DNA of 9,833 bases from Bacteroidota bacterium (GTDB taxonomy: Bacteria > Bacteroidota > Bacteroidia > Cytophagales > Cyclobacteriaceae): assembly GCA_003242315.1 (NCBI GenBank), contig QGUY01000143.1, forward strand, positions 1-9,833, read 5' to 3'. Within the stretch, counting starts at the first letter, position 1. Each line of letters starts with the position of its first letter. Position numbers and translations under genes: made by a program. The notes below the pieces were generated by a model that ran no database searches, was not told the DNA's origin, and saw only the letters and a program-made list of their open reading frames with translations. Shown piece by piece: positions 1-6,655 of the stretch.

Positions 1-18
1 GATATTTCCCCGGCGCAC

Positions 19-40
19 GCCCCTAATTCCCTAAAGGGGC
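19..40. other. GC-rich hairpin downstream of nth
   Basis: GCCCCT (19-24) and AGGGGC (35-40) form a perfect 6-bp stem around a 10-nt loop. The flanks both contain CCGGCGC, so the stem may extend imperfectly. On the minus strand it lies about 75 bases beyond the endonuclease III stop, but no T-run follows, so a terminator role is only possible. The rest of positions 1-115 shows no gene that I can support; whatever lies to the left is outside the window. Confidence 0.3.
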
Positions 41-79
41 CCGGCGCGGCACGAACCCATCGATTACTAATTATCGGCT

Positions 80-97
80 CCTGAGCCTGTCGAAGGG
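80..97 (+). repeat. single copy of the 18-bp dispersed repeat
   Basis: The sequence CCTGAGCCTGTCGAAGGG is identical to the unit at 3570-3587 and 3616-3633, more than 3 kb away. It lies 18 bases beyond the stop codon of the endonuclease III gene, which reads toward it, so it again occupies a gene 3' end. From memory, CCTTCGACAGGCTCAGG-like sequences are scattered between genes in many bacterial genomes; that is not checked here. Confidence 0.8.
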
Positions 98-115
98 CCA
101 CCCACTTCTCACTAC

Positions 116-778
116 TTACTTCTTGCTTCTTGCAACTCCCTCCTTCCCCCTAAGTTCTCTCCTCATATACTTCGAACAAACCGGACACTTCTTCCAATCG
201 TGGCTTCGCGCCGGACAATACTTTCGGCCGAAGTAGATCATCTGCAGGTGAAAGGTCTTCCATTTCTCTTCCGGAATCAGCCGTTTGAGGTCGCGTTCTG
301 TTTGGGCAACGCTCTTACCATCCGACAGTCCCCATCGATACGCAAGTCGATGTATGTGGGTGTCGACGGGAAAGGCGGGCTTTCCGAACCACTGGGTCAT
401 GACTACCGAAGCAGTTTTGTGACCTACCCCAGGTAGTGCCTCCAGTTCTTCAAAGGTGTCCGGAATTTGACCACCATACTTTTCCACCAGAATCTTCGAG
501 AGGCCGTAAATGCCCTTCGATTTCATCGGGGACAGTCCACAAGGCTTTATGATTTCGCGAATTTCATCCACAGACATTTTGATCATGTCGTAAGGATTGT
601 CAGCGCGGTTGAATAGGATGGGCGTTGTCTTGTTCACGCGCTCATCGGTGCACTGTGCGGATAACAGTACCGCTATGAGCAAGGTATAGCCGTCCTTGTG
701 ATCCAGGGGGATAGGTGGATCGGGAATCAGCTTTTCCAGGATTCGGATGATGTCGTCGACTTTCTCTTTTTTGGTCAT
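116..778 (-). CDS. nth: endonuclease III (DNA glycosylase/AP lyase)
   Basis: A base-excision repair enzyme of the HhH-GPD superfamily, expected to remove oxidised pyrimidines and cleave at abasic sites. The 220 residues match the usual family length. The helix-hairpin-helix LPGVGHKTASVV (about 115-126) carries the catalytic lysine K121, and FPVDTHIHRL (137-145) carries the catalytic aspartate D139, equivalent to K120 and D138 of the E. coli enzyme. AQCTDERVN (41-49) is the conserved N-terminal helix motif. The C-terminal iron-sulphur loop is odd: I see C188, C198 and C201 (C-x9-C-x2-C) but no fourth cysteine, where the classic pattern is C-x6-C-x2-C-x5-C. The cluster may therefore be absent or differently coordinated. 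The ATG at 778 gives a natural family N-terminus. It is separated from the upstream NamZ gene by 167 bp containing hairpins, so it is probably not in the same operon. Confidence 0.93.
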   Translation of the reverse strand: MTKKEKVDDIIRILEKLIPDPPIPLDHKDGYTLLIAVLLSAQCTDERVNKTTPILFNRADNPYDMIKMSVDEIREIIKPCGLSPMKSKGIYGLSKILVEKYGGQIPDTFEELEALPGVGHKTASVVMTQWFGKPAFPVDTHIHRLAYRWGLSDGKSVAQTERDLKRLIPEEKWKTFHLQMIYFGRKYCPARSHDWKKCPVCSKYMRRELRGKEGVARSKK

Positions 779-802
779 CTCATTTGGCTACGCCTAACCT
801 CT

Positions 803-885
803 TTCACCGCAAAGACGCGAGGGCGCAAAGTTCGCAAAGAACCAAACCTTTGCGCTCGGTTGCGCCCTTGCGCCTTGGCGGTGAA
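803..885. repeat. long imperfect inverted repeat (REP/MITE-like)
   Basis: The left arm (803-839) begins TTCACCGCAAAGACGCGAGG and the right arm (848-885) ends CTTGGCGGTGAA. The reverse complement of the right arm matches the left in its first 8 bases exactly and in most of the first 26 bases, including AGGGCGCAA. An 8-nt loop (840-847) separates the arms. It could fold into a long cruciform or RNA hairpin between the NamZ and nth genes. It codes for nothing obvious. It resembles the TTCACCGCAAAGACGCAAAG-type intergenic elements that I recall from many genomes, although this was not searched. Either a non-autonomous repeat or a structural terminator would fit. Confidence 0.75.
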
Positions 886-920
886 CGTCGTTACTCGTAA
901 TTTCTGAATCGACAAACATT

Positions 921-938
921 TCGTCCCTCACGGGACGA
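921..938 (-). terminator. putative terminator after the NamZ-family gene
   Basis: TCGTCCC (921-927) and GGGACGA (932-938) form a perfect 7-bp stem with a 4-nt loop, starting 7 bases beyond the TAG stop (946-948) of the upstream minus-strand gene. The minus-strand sequence after the stem is AATGTTTG, a weak T-rich tail. Position and stem quality suggest an intrinsic terminator; the poor T-run lowers confidence. Confidence 0.5.
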
Positions 939-945
939 CCACTGC

Positions 946-2118
946 CTACTGATAAATCAGATACTTCTCCCGCATCTCCACATACCTCTCCAACCCCTCC
1001 TTCCAACTCTCTCTGATCTCTGCCTCTGAAAGACCATCTTCGATTTGCTTGCGAAGCTGATCCGTTCCCGCCAGGGTATTGAAATATCTTGTGAAAAAAT
1101 TCTCCTTATCGGGATACGCCTTGTACATGTCAATGACATACTGAAGGTTCAATCGCCGCTCAACGGGTACATTTCGAAGGTCTAATCCGTAGCAAACCTG
1201 GTTTTCGAATGGTGGGTTCTTCATCATGCCTTCTATGCTCACGGGCGTGAAATGATATTCCATACCGACGAGCAGCGGATTTCCGATAACCTGGAACGGT
1301 GTCTGCGTACCGCGTCCCACACTGATGACAGTGCCTTCAAAGAAGCACAACGAAGGATAAAGCCTGATGGCCTGATCGTTGGGGAGATTAGGAGAGGGGC
1401 GGACGGGACACGAATAAAAATCGTTACGTGACCAACCATTGACGGGAATAACTTCAAGTTCACACGTGCGTCCACCTGCAAGCCATCCTTCACCATTGAT
1501 CATCCTGGCAAGTTCTCCCACCGTGAGCCCATGCACCACCGGAATGGGATGCATGCCTACAAACGATCGGAACGCCGTGTCGAGTACCGGACCGTCGACG
1601 TAGGAATTCGGATTTGGCCGGTCAAGCACGATAACCTTTTTGCCGTTTTCAGCACACGCTTCCATAACGTAGTGCAGCGTGCTGATGTATGTATAAAATC
1701 GCGTGCCGACATCCTGGATGTCAAATACAGCAACGTCGACATCAGTCAGTTGCTCGGATGTTGGCTTGCGGTTGTTTCCGTAGAGCGACACGACGGGCAA
1801 TCCAAGCTTGCGGTCGACACCGTCTTCGATATGTTCGCCCGGATCGGCTGTCCCACGAAATCCATGTTCAGGTGCGAAGATCTTTACGAGATTGACACCC
1901 CGGGATTTCAGGGTATCTGCAAGGTGCACGTCACCTGCTAATGACGTGTGGTTCACAACAAGTGCCACACGTTTTCCCTCAAGCAACGGCAGATAGCGAT
2001 CGAATTGCACAGCGCCAACCTCCAGCTTCGGCGGCTCTTCCGGTGTGGTTACCGGGCGGCGGTCAGCGCACTGAACAAGCCAAGACAGACAGATTGCGAT
2101 CAAAATAAGCCGGCTCAT
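946..2118 (-). CDS. NamZ/DUF1343 family exo-beta-N-acetylmuramidase-like lipoprotein
   Basis: A DUF1343 protein, the family that includes NamZ (GH171), which releases N-acetylmuramic acid from the non-reducing end of peptidoglycan fragments during cell-wall salvage. The 390 residues are full length. Visible family motifs are FAPEHGFRG (81-89), VFDIQDVGTRFYTY (131-144), VLDRPNPN (164-171), PSPNLPN (241-247) and SLCFFEGTVISVGRGT (256-271). The N-terminus is hydrophobic (residues 3-15) and leads to LVQC with C17, suggesting a lipoprotein signal; Q before the cysteine is unusual for a lipobox, so simple secretion is possible. Residues 18-35 are a Pro/Thr/Glu-rich linker. Transcription diverges from the permease, with 86 bp between the starts. 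Activity on MurNAc substrates is inferred from family membership. No murQ, murK, nagZ or other salvage gene is visible nearby. Confidence 0.88.
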   Translation of the reverse strand: MSRLILIAICLSWLVQCADRRPVTTPEEPPKLEVGAVQFDRYLPLLEGKRVALVVNHTSLAGDVHLADTLKSRGVNLVKIFAPEHGFRGTADPGEHIEDGVDRKLGLPVVSLYGNNRKPTSEQLTDVDVAVFDIQDVGTRFYTYISTLHYVMEACAENGKKVIVLDRPNPNSYVDGPVLDTAFRSFVGMHPIPVVHGLTVGELARMINGEGWLAGGRTCELEVIPVNGWSRNDFYSCPVRPSPNLPNDQAIRLYPSLCFFEGTVISVGRGTQTPFQVIGNPLLVGMEYHFTPVSIEGMMKNPPFENQVCYGLDLRNVPVERRLNLQYVIDMYKAYPDKENFFTRYFNTLAGTDQLRKQIEDGLSEAEIRESWKEGLERYVEMREKYLIYQ

Positions 2119-2146
2119 CGGGGAACGTTTGTAGTTAGAGGATGTG

Positions 2147-2176
2147 TTGGTCGTTCAGTTTCCAAATCCTATTTTG
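2147..2176 (+). promoter_or_regulatory. possible Bacteroidota-type promoter for the permease
   Basis: A TTG at 2147-2149 is followed after 20 bases by TATTTTGC (2170-2177), a partial match to the Bacteroidota -7 box TAnnTTTG. It would start transcription about 20 bases before the TTG start codon at 2205. Only 86 bp separate the two divergent start codons, so promoters for both genes should lie here. I could not identify a convincing minus-strand promoter; TAGGATTTG on that strand is one base too long. Confidence 0.35.
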
Positions 2177-2204
2177 CATAGTCCGACGGAAAGATAACAA
2201 TTAA

Positions 2205-3425
2205 TTGAACCTATCGTATTTCATTGCGCGGAGAATAAGCCGCGAACAGCGCCGCGGTTTTTCATCGGCCATTCACAAGATCGCTGTGTTCAGCATCGGC
2301 ATTGGTCTTGCCGCGCTCATCGTGTCTTTCCTCATCCTGAAAGGATTTCAGGAAACCGTACAGAACAAGATATATGGTTTCAGCGGGCATCTCCTCGTTA
2401 CACGGTTTACCACCAACAACTCGCCGGAAGGCGCACCCATGGATTACAACATCCCGCTGTTCACGAAGCCTGACGAATTCCCTTATGTGCGACACGTGCA
2501 GGAGTTCGCTGTCAAGGCGGGACTCATAAAAACCAAAGAGGAGGTGCTCGGTGTATTGCTGAAAGGTGTGGGTAAGCGTTTCGACCAGAAACTCTTTCAG
2601 GAAAACATGGTAGAAGGCTCGTTTATCCATCTTCCGGATTCCGGATACGCCAATGAAATCGTCATCAGCAAGATCATTGCAAACAAACTGAACGCTGGTG
2701 TTGGCGACGACCTCATTGTCCACTTCTTTCAGGATCCTCCCCGCTTCCGTCGGCTGAAAGTAACAGGCATCTATGAAACGAATCTGTCAGAATACTTCGA
2801 CGCACATCATATTATCGGAGATATCCGCCTCATCCAACGGCTTAACAATTGGGCTGACAGCATTTGCGGTGGACTTGAAGTCTTTGCTTCGAATGCACAG
2901 CTGATCGATCCCGCCGGGTATGCCATCGCCGAGCGGCTCGACTACGACCTAAACATTGAACGCGTACGCGACCGTTTCATCCAGGTGTTCGAATGGCTGG
3001 ACCTCGTCAGCCGTCAGGTAAACATTCTCCTCGTCATCATCCTCACCGTGGTGTGCGTGAACATGATCTCCATCATCCTTATCCTCGTGATGGAGCGAAC
3101 GCAAATGATCGGATTGCTGAAAGCTGTCGGCGCGTCGGATCGCTTTATCCGATCGGTATTTGTGTACGGTGGAATAAGCCTGTTGTTAAAAGGTCTCATG
3201 CTCGGCAACCTCGTTGGTCTCGGTTTGTGTTACATCCAGGATCGTTTCCGGATCATCACGCTCAACGCTGCCGACTACTACATGAGTGAAGTTCCGATCT
3301 CCTGGCATTGGGAAATTGTACTGGCTTTGAACGCCATCACCTTCGTTGTTGTCGCCACGGTGCTGCTGCTCCCGACGATGATTATTTCCAGGATCAATCC
3401 GATTAAGGCGATACGTTTTGATTGA
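2205..3425 (+). CDS. FtsX/LolC-E type ABC transporter permease
   Basis: An integral membrane permease of the FtsX/MacB/LolCE group. LolC/E members release lipoproteins from the inner membrane, so lipoprotein sorting is the best guess. The layout fits: TM1 at about 26-47, a periplasmic core domain at about 48-265, then TM2 (272-295), TM3 (315-343) and TM4 (370-391). The cytoplasmic loop MERTQMIGLLKAVGASD (296-312) is the classic coupling segment to the ATPase, and the ending INPIKAIRFD is typical. The 406 residues are normal length. The start is a TTG at 2205; GGAAAG (2188-2193) is a weak possible ribosome site, and the TTG lies in a 10-bp palindrome (CAATTAATTG, 2198-2207). No ATP-binding partner is in the window, so it must be encoded elsewhere. 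The substrate cannot be read from sequence, and a macrolide- or peptide-type exporter permease is the alternative. Confidence 0.88.
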   Translation: MNLSYFIARRISREQRRGFSSAIHKIAVFSIGIGLAALIVSFLILKGFQETVQNKIYGFSGHLLVTRFTTNNSPEGAPMDYNIPLFTKPDEFPYVRHVQEFAVKAGLIKTKEEVLGVLLKGVGKRFDQKLFQENMVEGSFIHLPDSGYANEIVISKIIANKLNAGVGDDLIVHFFQDPPRFRRLKVTGIYETNLSEYFDAHHIIGDIRLIQRLNNWADSICGGLEVFASNAQLIDPAGYAIAERLDYDLNIERVRDRFIQVFEWLDLVSRQVNILLVIILTVVCVNMISIILILVMERTQMIGLLKAVGASDRFIRSVFVYGGISLLLKGLMLGNLVGLGLCYIQDRFRIITLNAADYYMSEVPISWHWEIVLALNAITFVVVATVLLLPTMIISRINPIKAIRFD

Positions 3426-3445
3426 CCCTTTCGACAGGCTCAGGG
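3426..3445 (-). repeat. dispersed repeat unit, reverse orientation
   Basis: CCCTTTCGACAGGCTCAGGG is the reverse complement of the 18-bp unit with one extra T in the CCCTT run. It begins at the very next base after the permease TGA stop (3423-3425). It can pair with any of the four forward copies at 3547-3633 to form a long hairpin in RNA or single-stranded DNA. Confidence 0.8.
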
Positions 3446-3485
3446 TCCGGTAGCGGTTGATGGGATCTTTGGCAAGTGCCTTGGT

Positions 3486-3504
3486 GCCTTCGACAAGCTC
3501 AGGC
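3486..3504 (-). repeat. dispersed repeat unit, reverse orientation, CAAGC variant
   Basis: GCCTTCGACAAGCTCAGGC is a reverse-orientation unit starting 60 bases after the previous one. It carries the CAAGC variant (instead of CAGGC) that also appears in the forward copy at 3593-3610. This shared variant suggests the two copies belong to one subfamily or arose by copying. Confidence 0.75.
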
Positions 3505-3546
3505 GCCGTTATTCGAATCACTCGTTGGTTTTGGAGATGTCCGGCC

Positions 3547-3633
3547 CCTGAGCCTGCCGAAGGGTGGTTCCTGAGCCTGTCGAAGGGTGATTCCTGAGCT
3601 TGTCGAAGGGTGGTCCCTGAGCCTGTCGAAGGG
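3547..3633 (+). repeat. four tandem copies of the dispersed repeat, 23-bp period
   Basis: Four 18-bp units start at 3547, 3570, 3593 and 3616, exactly 23 bp apart, separated by 5-bp spacers TGGTT, TGATT and TGGTC. The second and fourth units are identical (CCTGAGCCTGTCGAAGGG); the first has CCTGCCG and the third GCTTGTCG. The array ends at 3633, directly against the stop codon of the glycosyltransferase (3634-3636). It is not a CRISPR array: units and spacers are too short and the spacers are nearly identical. With the two opposite-strand units at 3426 and 3486 it fills the gap between two convergent genes, where it could act as a bidirectional transcription block. That role is inference. Confidence 0.88.
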
Positions 3634-4386
3634 TTACTCCACAGCTGGAATATATTTCTTAAACCAGCTCTTGATCGTCATCTGCAGCACACCAAAAAAC
3701 GCTTCCTTGAAGATCCCGGCAGACATTTTAGACACGCCGCGGACGCGTTCGGTGAAGATGATGGGTACTTCGCAGAGGCGGAAGCCGTATTTCCAGGCGA
3801 GGAATTTCATTTCGATCTGGAATGCATAGCCTACGAAACGCACACGGTCGAGGGGAATGGTCTGCAAAACTTCCCTGCGGTAGCAAACAAAACCCGCAGT
3901 CGTATCCCGTATCGGCATGCCGGTGATAAGCCTTACGTAGGTACTTGCGAAATATGACAGCAACACTCTGCCAATAGGCCAGTTGACCACGTTCACTCCG
4001 GTCGCGTATCGCGAGCCGATAGCAACATCATATCCAAACTCAGCGCATTGGAGGTACAGGGCGGGGAGGTCTTTCGGATCGTGAGAGAAGTCGGCGTCCA
4101 TTTCGAGGATATACTCGTATCCCCGTTCGATCGCATACTGGAATCCGGTGAGGTATGCCGTGCCGAGTCCCATTTTTCCCTTGCGTTCGATGAGATGAAG
4201 TCGCATTTGCGTTGGCGTGTTGTAGTCGCCCTGCATTTTCTTCACCAGCTCTCCTGTGCCGTCCGGTGAGCCATCGTCGATGACCAGGATGTCGAAGTCC
4301 TTGGGCTGGGCAAAGACGGCGTCGACAATGGCAACAATATTGTCACGCTCGTTGAAGGTAGGGATTATGACGATAGCGTTGCTCAT
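3634..4386 (-). CDS. GT2 family glycosyltransferase, polyprenol-phosphate mannose synthase-like
   Basis: A cytoplasmic-face GT-A glycosyltransferase that probably moves a sugar from GDP-mannose (or UDP-glucose) to polyprenyl phosphate, supplying lipid-linked sugar for envelope glycans or protein glycosylation. Motifs are VIIPTFNERDNI (6-17), LVIDDGSPDGTG (34-45), the metal-binding DAD in EMDADFSHDP (95-104), GSRYATG...NW (124-136), TTAGFVCYRR (162-171) and FTERVRGVSKMS (211-222). The 250 residues match the short DPM1 type. I see no C-terminal transmembrane pair such as ArnC/GtrB-type enzymes carry, only a basic-aromatic tail. The ATG at 4386 follows a good promoter by about 17 bases. The stop codon touches the repeat array. 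The exact sugar and acceptor cannot be told from sequence. Confidence 0.9.
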   Translation of the reverse strand: MSNAIVIIPTFNERDNIVAIVDAVFAQPKDFDILVIDDGSPDGTGELVKKMQGDYNTPTQMRLHLIERKGKMGLGTAYLTGFQYAIERGYEYILEMDADFSHDPKDLPALYLQCAEFGYDVAIGSRYATGVNVVNWPIGRVLLSYFASTYVRLITGMPIRDTTAGFVCYRREVLQTIPLDRVRFVGYAFQIEMKFLAWKYGFRLCEVPIIFTERVRGVSKMSAGIFKEAFFGVLQMTIKSWFKKYIPAVE

Positions 4387-4403
4387 ACGGCCGGGGCGGA
4401 CGA

Positions 4404-4433
4404 CAAATCTATGAAATGTCCCGATTTTAGCAA
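4404..4433 (-). promoter_or_regulatory. Bacteroidota-type promoter for the glycosyltransferase
   Basis: On the minus strand, TTG (complement of 4431-4433) is followed after exactly 19 bases by TAGATTTG (complement of 4404-4411), a full match to the TAnnTTTG box with normal spacing from the -33 TTG. The ATG at 4386 would give a leader of roughly 10-15 bases. This is the best promoter match in the window and supports separate transcription of the glycosyltransferase from the EF-G paralog upstream. Confidence 0.65.
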
Positions 4434-4482
4434 TCGATTACGCCGCCCTGACGATACGGAATTTCAGAGCGTATCTATCCCC

Positions 4483-4502
4483 CGGTGTGTTGATACACAC
4501 CG
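4483..4502 (-). terminator. putative hairpin terminator after the EF-G paralog
   Basis: CGGTGTGT (4483-4490) and ACACACCG (4495-4502) form a perfect 8-bp stem with a TGAT loop, 26 bases beyond the TAG stop (4529-4531). On the minus strand a run of seven T residues lies before the hairpin and GGGGGATAG after it, so it is not a textbook intrinsic terminator. It could instead be an RNA 3'-end stabiliser. The hairpin lies between this gene and the promoter of the glycosyltransferase. Confidence 0.45.
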
Positions 4503-4528
4503 CGTTCCATGTGCCAAAAAAACGCTTC

Positions 4529-6655
4529 CTAAGCCATTTCGACCTCGTGGAACTCCCTAGCAAGTTTTTGCTGAAGGTCGAACGATATAGGAGCAAACTC
4601 AGCAAACTTTTGCCGGAACGATGCCCTTCCCTGTGTGAGCGAACGCAATGTCGTGGTATAGCGATCCAGTTCCGCAAGAGGTGTTCGCGCTTTGATGACT
4701 TGTACCGTTCCGCGCGAATCCATTCCCAGGATAATTGACCTTCGCGTTTGCAGGTCTGCCATGACGTCGCCGAGCATTTCTTCGGGTACGTTGATCTCGA
4801 CATCGTAAATAGGCTCCAGTAGCTGCGGTTCTGCTTTCAAGAAGGCTTCGCGGAATGCCATCATGCCGGCTATCTTGAAGGAAATGTCGTTGGAGTCGAC
4901 GGGGTGCATCTTGCCATCGAAGACAATAACCCGCACGTCCCGCACGAATGAACCCGTGATCGGGCCTTCTTCCATCTTCTCCATCACACCCTTCAGGATG
5001 GAGGGGATGAACCGCTGATCGATGACACCGCCAACGATGCAATTGTAAAACACCAGCTTCCCACCCCAGTCGAGGTCAATTTCTTCCTTGCCGCGAATGC
5101 TCACCCCTGTAGGTTCGGGCATTCCCTCCACGTAAGGCTCTACTCTCAAGTGAACCTCAGCAAACTGTCCCGCGCCGCCGGATTGTTTCTTGTGCCGATA
5201 CGATGCGGTGGCCGACTTCCGGATTGTTTCCCTGTACGAAATGCGAGGCGACACAAAGTCTGCCCCGATTTTGTACACATTGTCCAGATACCATTTGCAA
5301 ACGGAAAGGTGCTGTTCGCCCTGACCGCTTAAGATCAGCTGCTTGAGCTCGCGGGCATACTCGACATTCAACGTCGGATCTTCCTGGTGAATCTTGCTGA
5401 GAACCTCACCGATTTTCTCATCGTCGTTCTTGCTGTGTGCGATGATCGCCGTCCGGATTCTTGGTTCTGGGAACTCGATCGGCGCAACGGCAACGTCAAA
5501 GCCTCTGGCGTGCAGGGTTTGATTGGTGTACGTATCCTTCAGTTTGACAGTCGCTCCAATATCTCCAGCCACAAGCTTGTCTACCGGATTGCGATTCTTG
5601 CCATCCATTATGAACAGCTGGTGAAAGCGTTCCACAGCGCCGGTCTGACTATTGATGAGTTCGGAATTCGTCGTGACTTCACCAGAAATGACCTTGAAGT
5701 ATGACAGTTTGCCCAGGTTGGGTTCGAGATGCGACTTGAACACAAACAACACTGTTGGCTTTTCCGGGTCGAATGGGATTTCCTTACCGTCTACCGTAAT
5801 CTCCGGACGCGCCTCGCGCGGCGACGGCGCTACGTTGTCGATGAAACCCATCATTCGGCCGCTGCCCATATTCTTCTTCGCCGACATGCAGAAGACAGGG
5901 AAGACGTCCCGGTTGATCATTCCAAGCTTCAATCCTTCCCGCATTTCATCCTCGTCCAGGGTTCCCTTCTCAAAATATTTCTCCATCAGCTGCTCATCGT
6001 TTTCCGCTGCTTTTTCGACGAGTTCGTTGTGCAGCATGGTGGCCTCTTCGATTTCCGACTGCGGAATGGGCAGTTTTTGCGGCTTGCCGCCTTCCGGCGG
6101 GAATTTGTACATGACCATTTTCAGCAGGTCGATGATGCAGTCGAAGCCTTCACCCTGGTTTACCGGGTACTGCATCTGTGTAATGGCGTTACCAAAACGC
6201 TCCCGCAGAGAGCTTAGCGCACTGTCGTAAGATGACTTTGGGTGATCGAGTTGGTTTATGGCGAAGATGACAGGCTTGTCGAAGTTTTCAATGTAGTTCC
6301 AGATCAGTTCGGTGCCGACTTCCACGCCGTGTTGTGCATTGATGACCATAACACAGGTGTCGGCCACGCGGATGGAGGAGATCATTTCTCCCGCGAAGTC
6401 GTCAAAACCTGGTGTATCGATAATGTTGATCTTGTAATCGCGCCACTCCGTGTGCAGCGGGGTGGCGAAAACTGAGTTTCCCCGTTCCTGTTCAATTTCG
6501 TGGTAATCCGAAACGGTATTCCTGCCTTCGATGGTACCTCTGCGGTGTATGATCCCGGCTTCGTAAATCATGTCCTCGGCAAGAAGGGTTTTGCCGGTTT
6601 TGGGCGCCCCCAGCAGGACAATGTTTTTAATGTGTTTATCATCATAGACTTTCAT
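4529..6655 (-). CDS. elongation factor G paralog (EF-G2-like) with degenerate GTPase motifs
   Basis: A full-length translation factor of the EF-G family, 708 residues from the ATG at 6655. An in-frame ATG at 6730 would add 25 residues unlike the family, while MKVYDDKHIKNIVLLG is a natural N-terminus. The P-loop GAPKTGKT (16-23) is intact. Switch I has ERGNS (57-61) where EF-G has RGIT; G3 is DTPGF (80-84), so the catalytic histidine of DTPGH is Phe; G4 is NQLD (134-137) rather than NKxD. The C-terminal domains are well kept: SYRHKKQSGGAGQFAEVHLRV at about 510-530 corresponds to the domain IV start, and LQTRRSIILGMDS to domain V. Such paralogs are common in Bacteroidota; I recall a Bacteroides EF-G2 reported to work in translation without GTP hydrolysis. 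The canonical fusA is presumably elsewhere. The region before the ATG has no Shine-Dalgarno sequence. Confidence 0.9.
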   Translation of the reverse strand: MKVYDDKHIKNIVLLGAPKTGKTLLAEDMIYEAGIIHRRGTIEGRNTVSDYHEIEQERGNSVFATPLHTEWRDYKINIIDTPGFDDFAGEMISSIRVADTCVMVINAQHGVEVGTELIWNYIENFDKPVIFAINQLDHPKSSYDSALSSLRERFGNAITQMQYPVNQGEGFDCIIDLLKMVMYKFPPEGGKPQKLPIPQSEIEEATMLHNELVEKAAENDEQLMEKYFEKGTLDEDEMREGLKLGMINRDVFPVFCMSAKKNMGSGRMMGFIDNVAPSPREARPEITVDGKEIPFDPEKPTVLFVFKSHLEPNLGKLSYFKVISGEVTTNSELINSQTGAVERFHQLFIMDGKNRNPVDKLVAGDIGATVKLKDTYTNQTLHARGFDVAVAPIEFPEPRIRTAIIAHSKNDDEKIGEVLSKIHQEDPTLNVEYARELKQLILSGQGEQHLSVCKWYLDNVYKIGADFVSPRISYRETIRKSATASYRHKKQSGGAGQFAEVHLRVEPYVEGMPEPTGVSIRGKEEIDLDWGGKLVFYNCIVGGVIDQRFIPSILKGVMEKMEEGPITGSFVRDVRVIVFDGKMHPVDSNDISFKIAGMMAFREAFLKAEPQLLEPIYDVEINVPEEMLGDVMADLQTRRSIILGMDSRGTVQVIKARTPLAELDRYTTTLRSLTQGRASFRQKFAEFAPISFDLQQKLAREFHEVEMA

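Noticed and set aside
779..945. NamZ-like gene and nth as one operon
   Set aside because: Same strand, but 167 bp with a 7-bp terminator-like stem and a long inverted repeat lie between them, which argues against cotranscription.
3547..3633. CRISPR array
   Set aside because: The 18-bp units and 5-bp near-identical spacers are far outside CRISPR dimensions, no cas gene is present, and the same unit occurs in both orientations and singly elsewhere.
3587..3957. Small plus-strand frames reading PELVEG/SLSKG through the repeats
   Set aside because: The peptides come from translating the repeat unit and continue antisense to the glycosyltransferase, with no independent coding evidence.
4438..4528. 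Coding remnant after the EF-G paralog, a frame ending YALKFRIVRAA then TAA
   Set aside because: The frame is open and reads plausibly, but it is under 35 codons outside the EF-G gene, overlaps a perfect hairpin and matches no family that I can name.
3691..4530. Shared 14-mer AAAAAACGCTTCCT in the glycosyltransferase and just past the EF-G stop
   Set aside because: The two sites are part of unrelated contexts, the match includes an A-run and it does not extend, so coincidence is sufficient.
5652..6230. A 192-codon plus-strand open frame inside the EF-G paralog
   Set aside because: Antisense shadow of a conserved coding region. Its Ser-rich, low-complexity translation has no recognisable domain.
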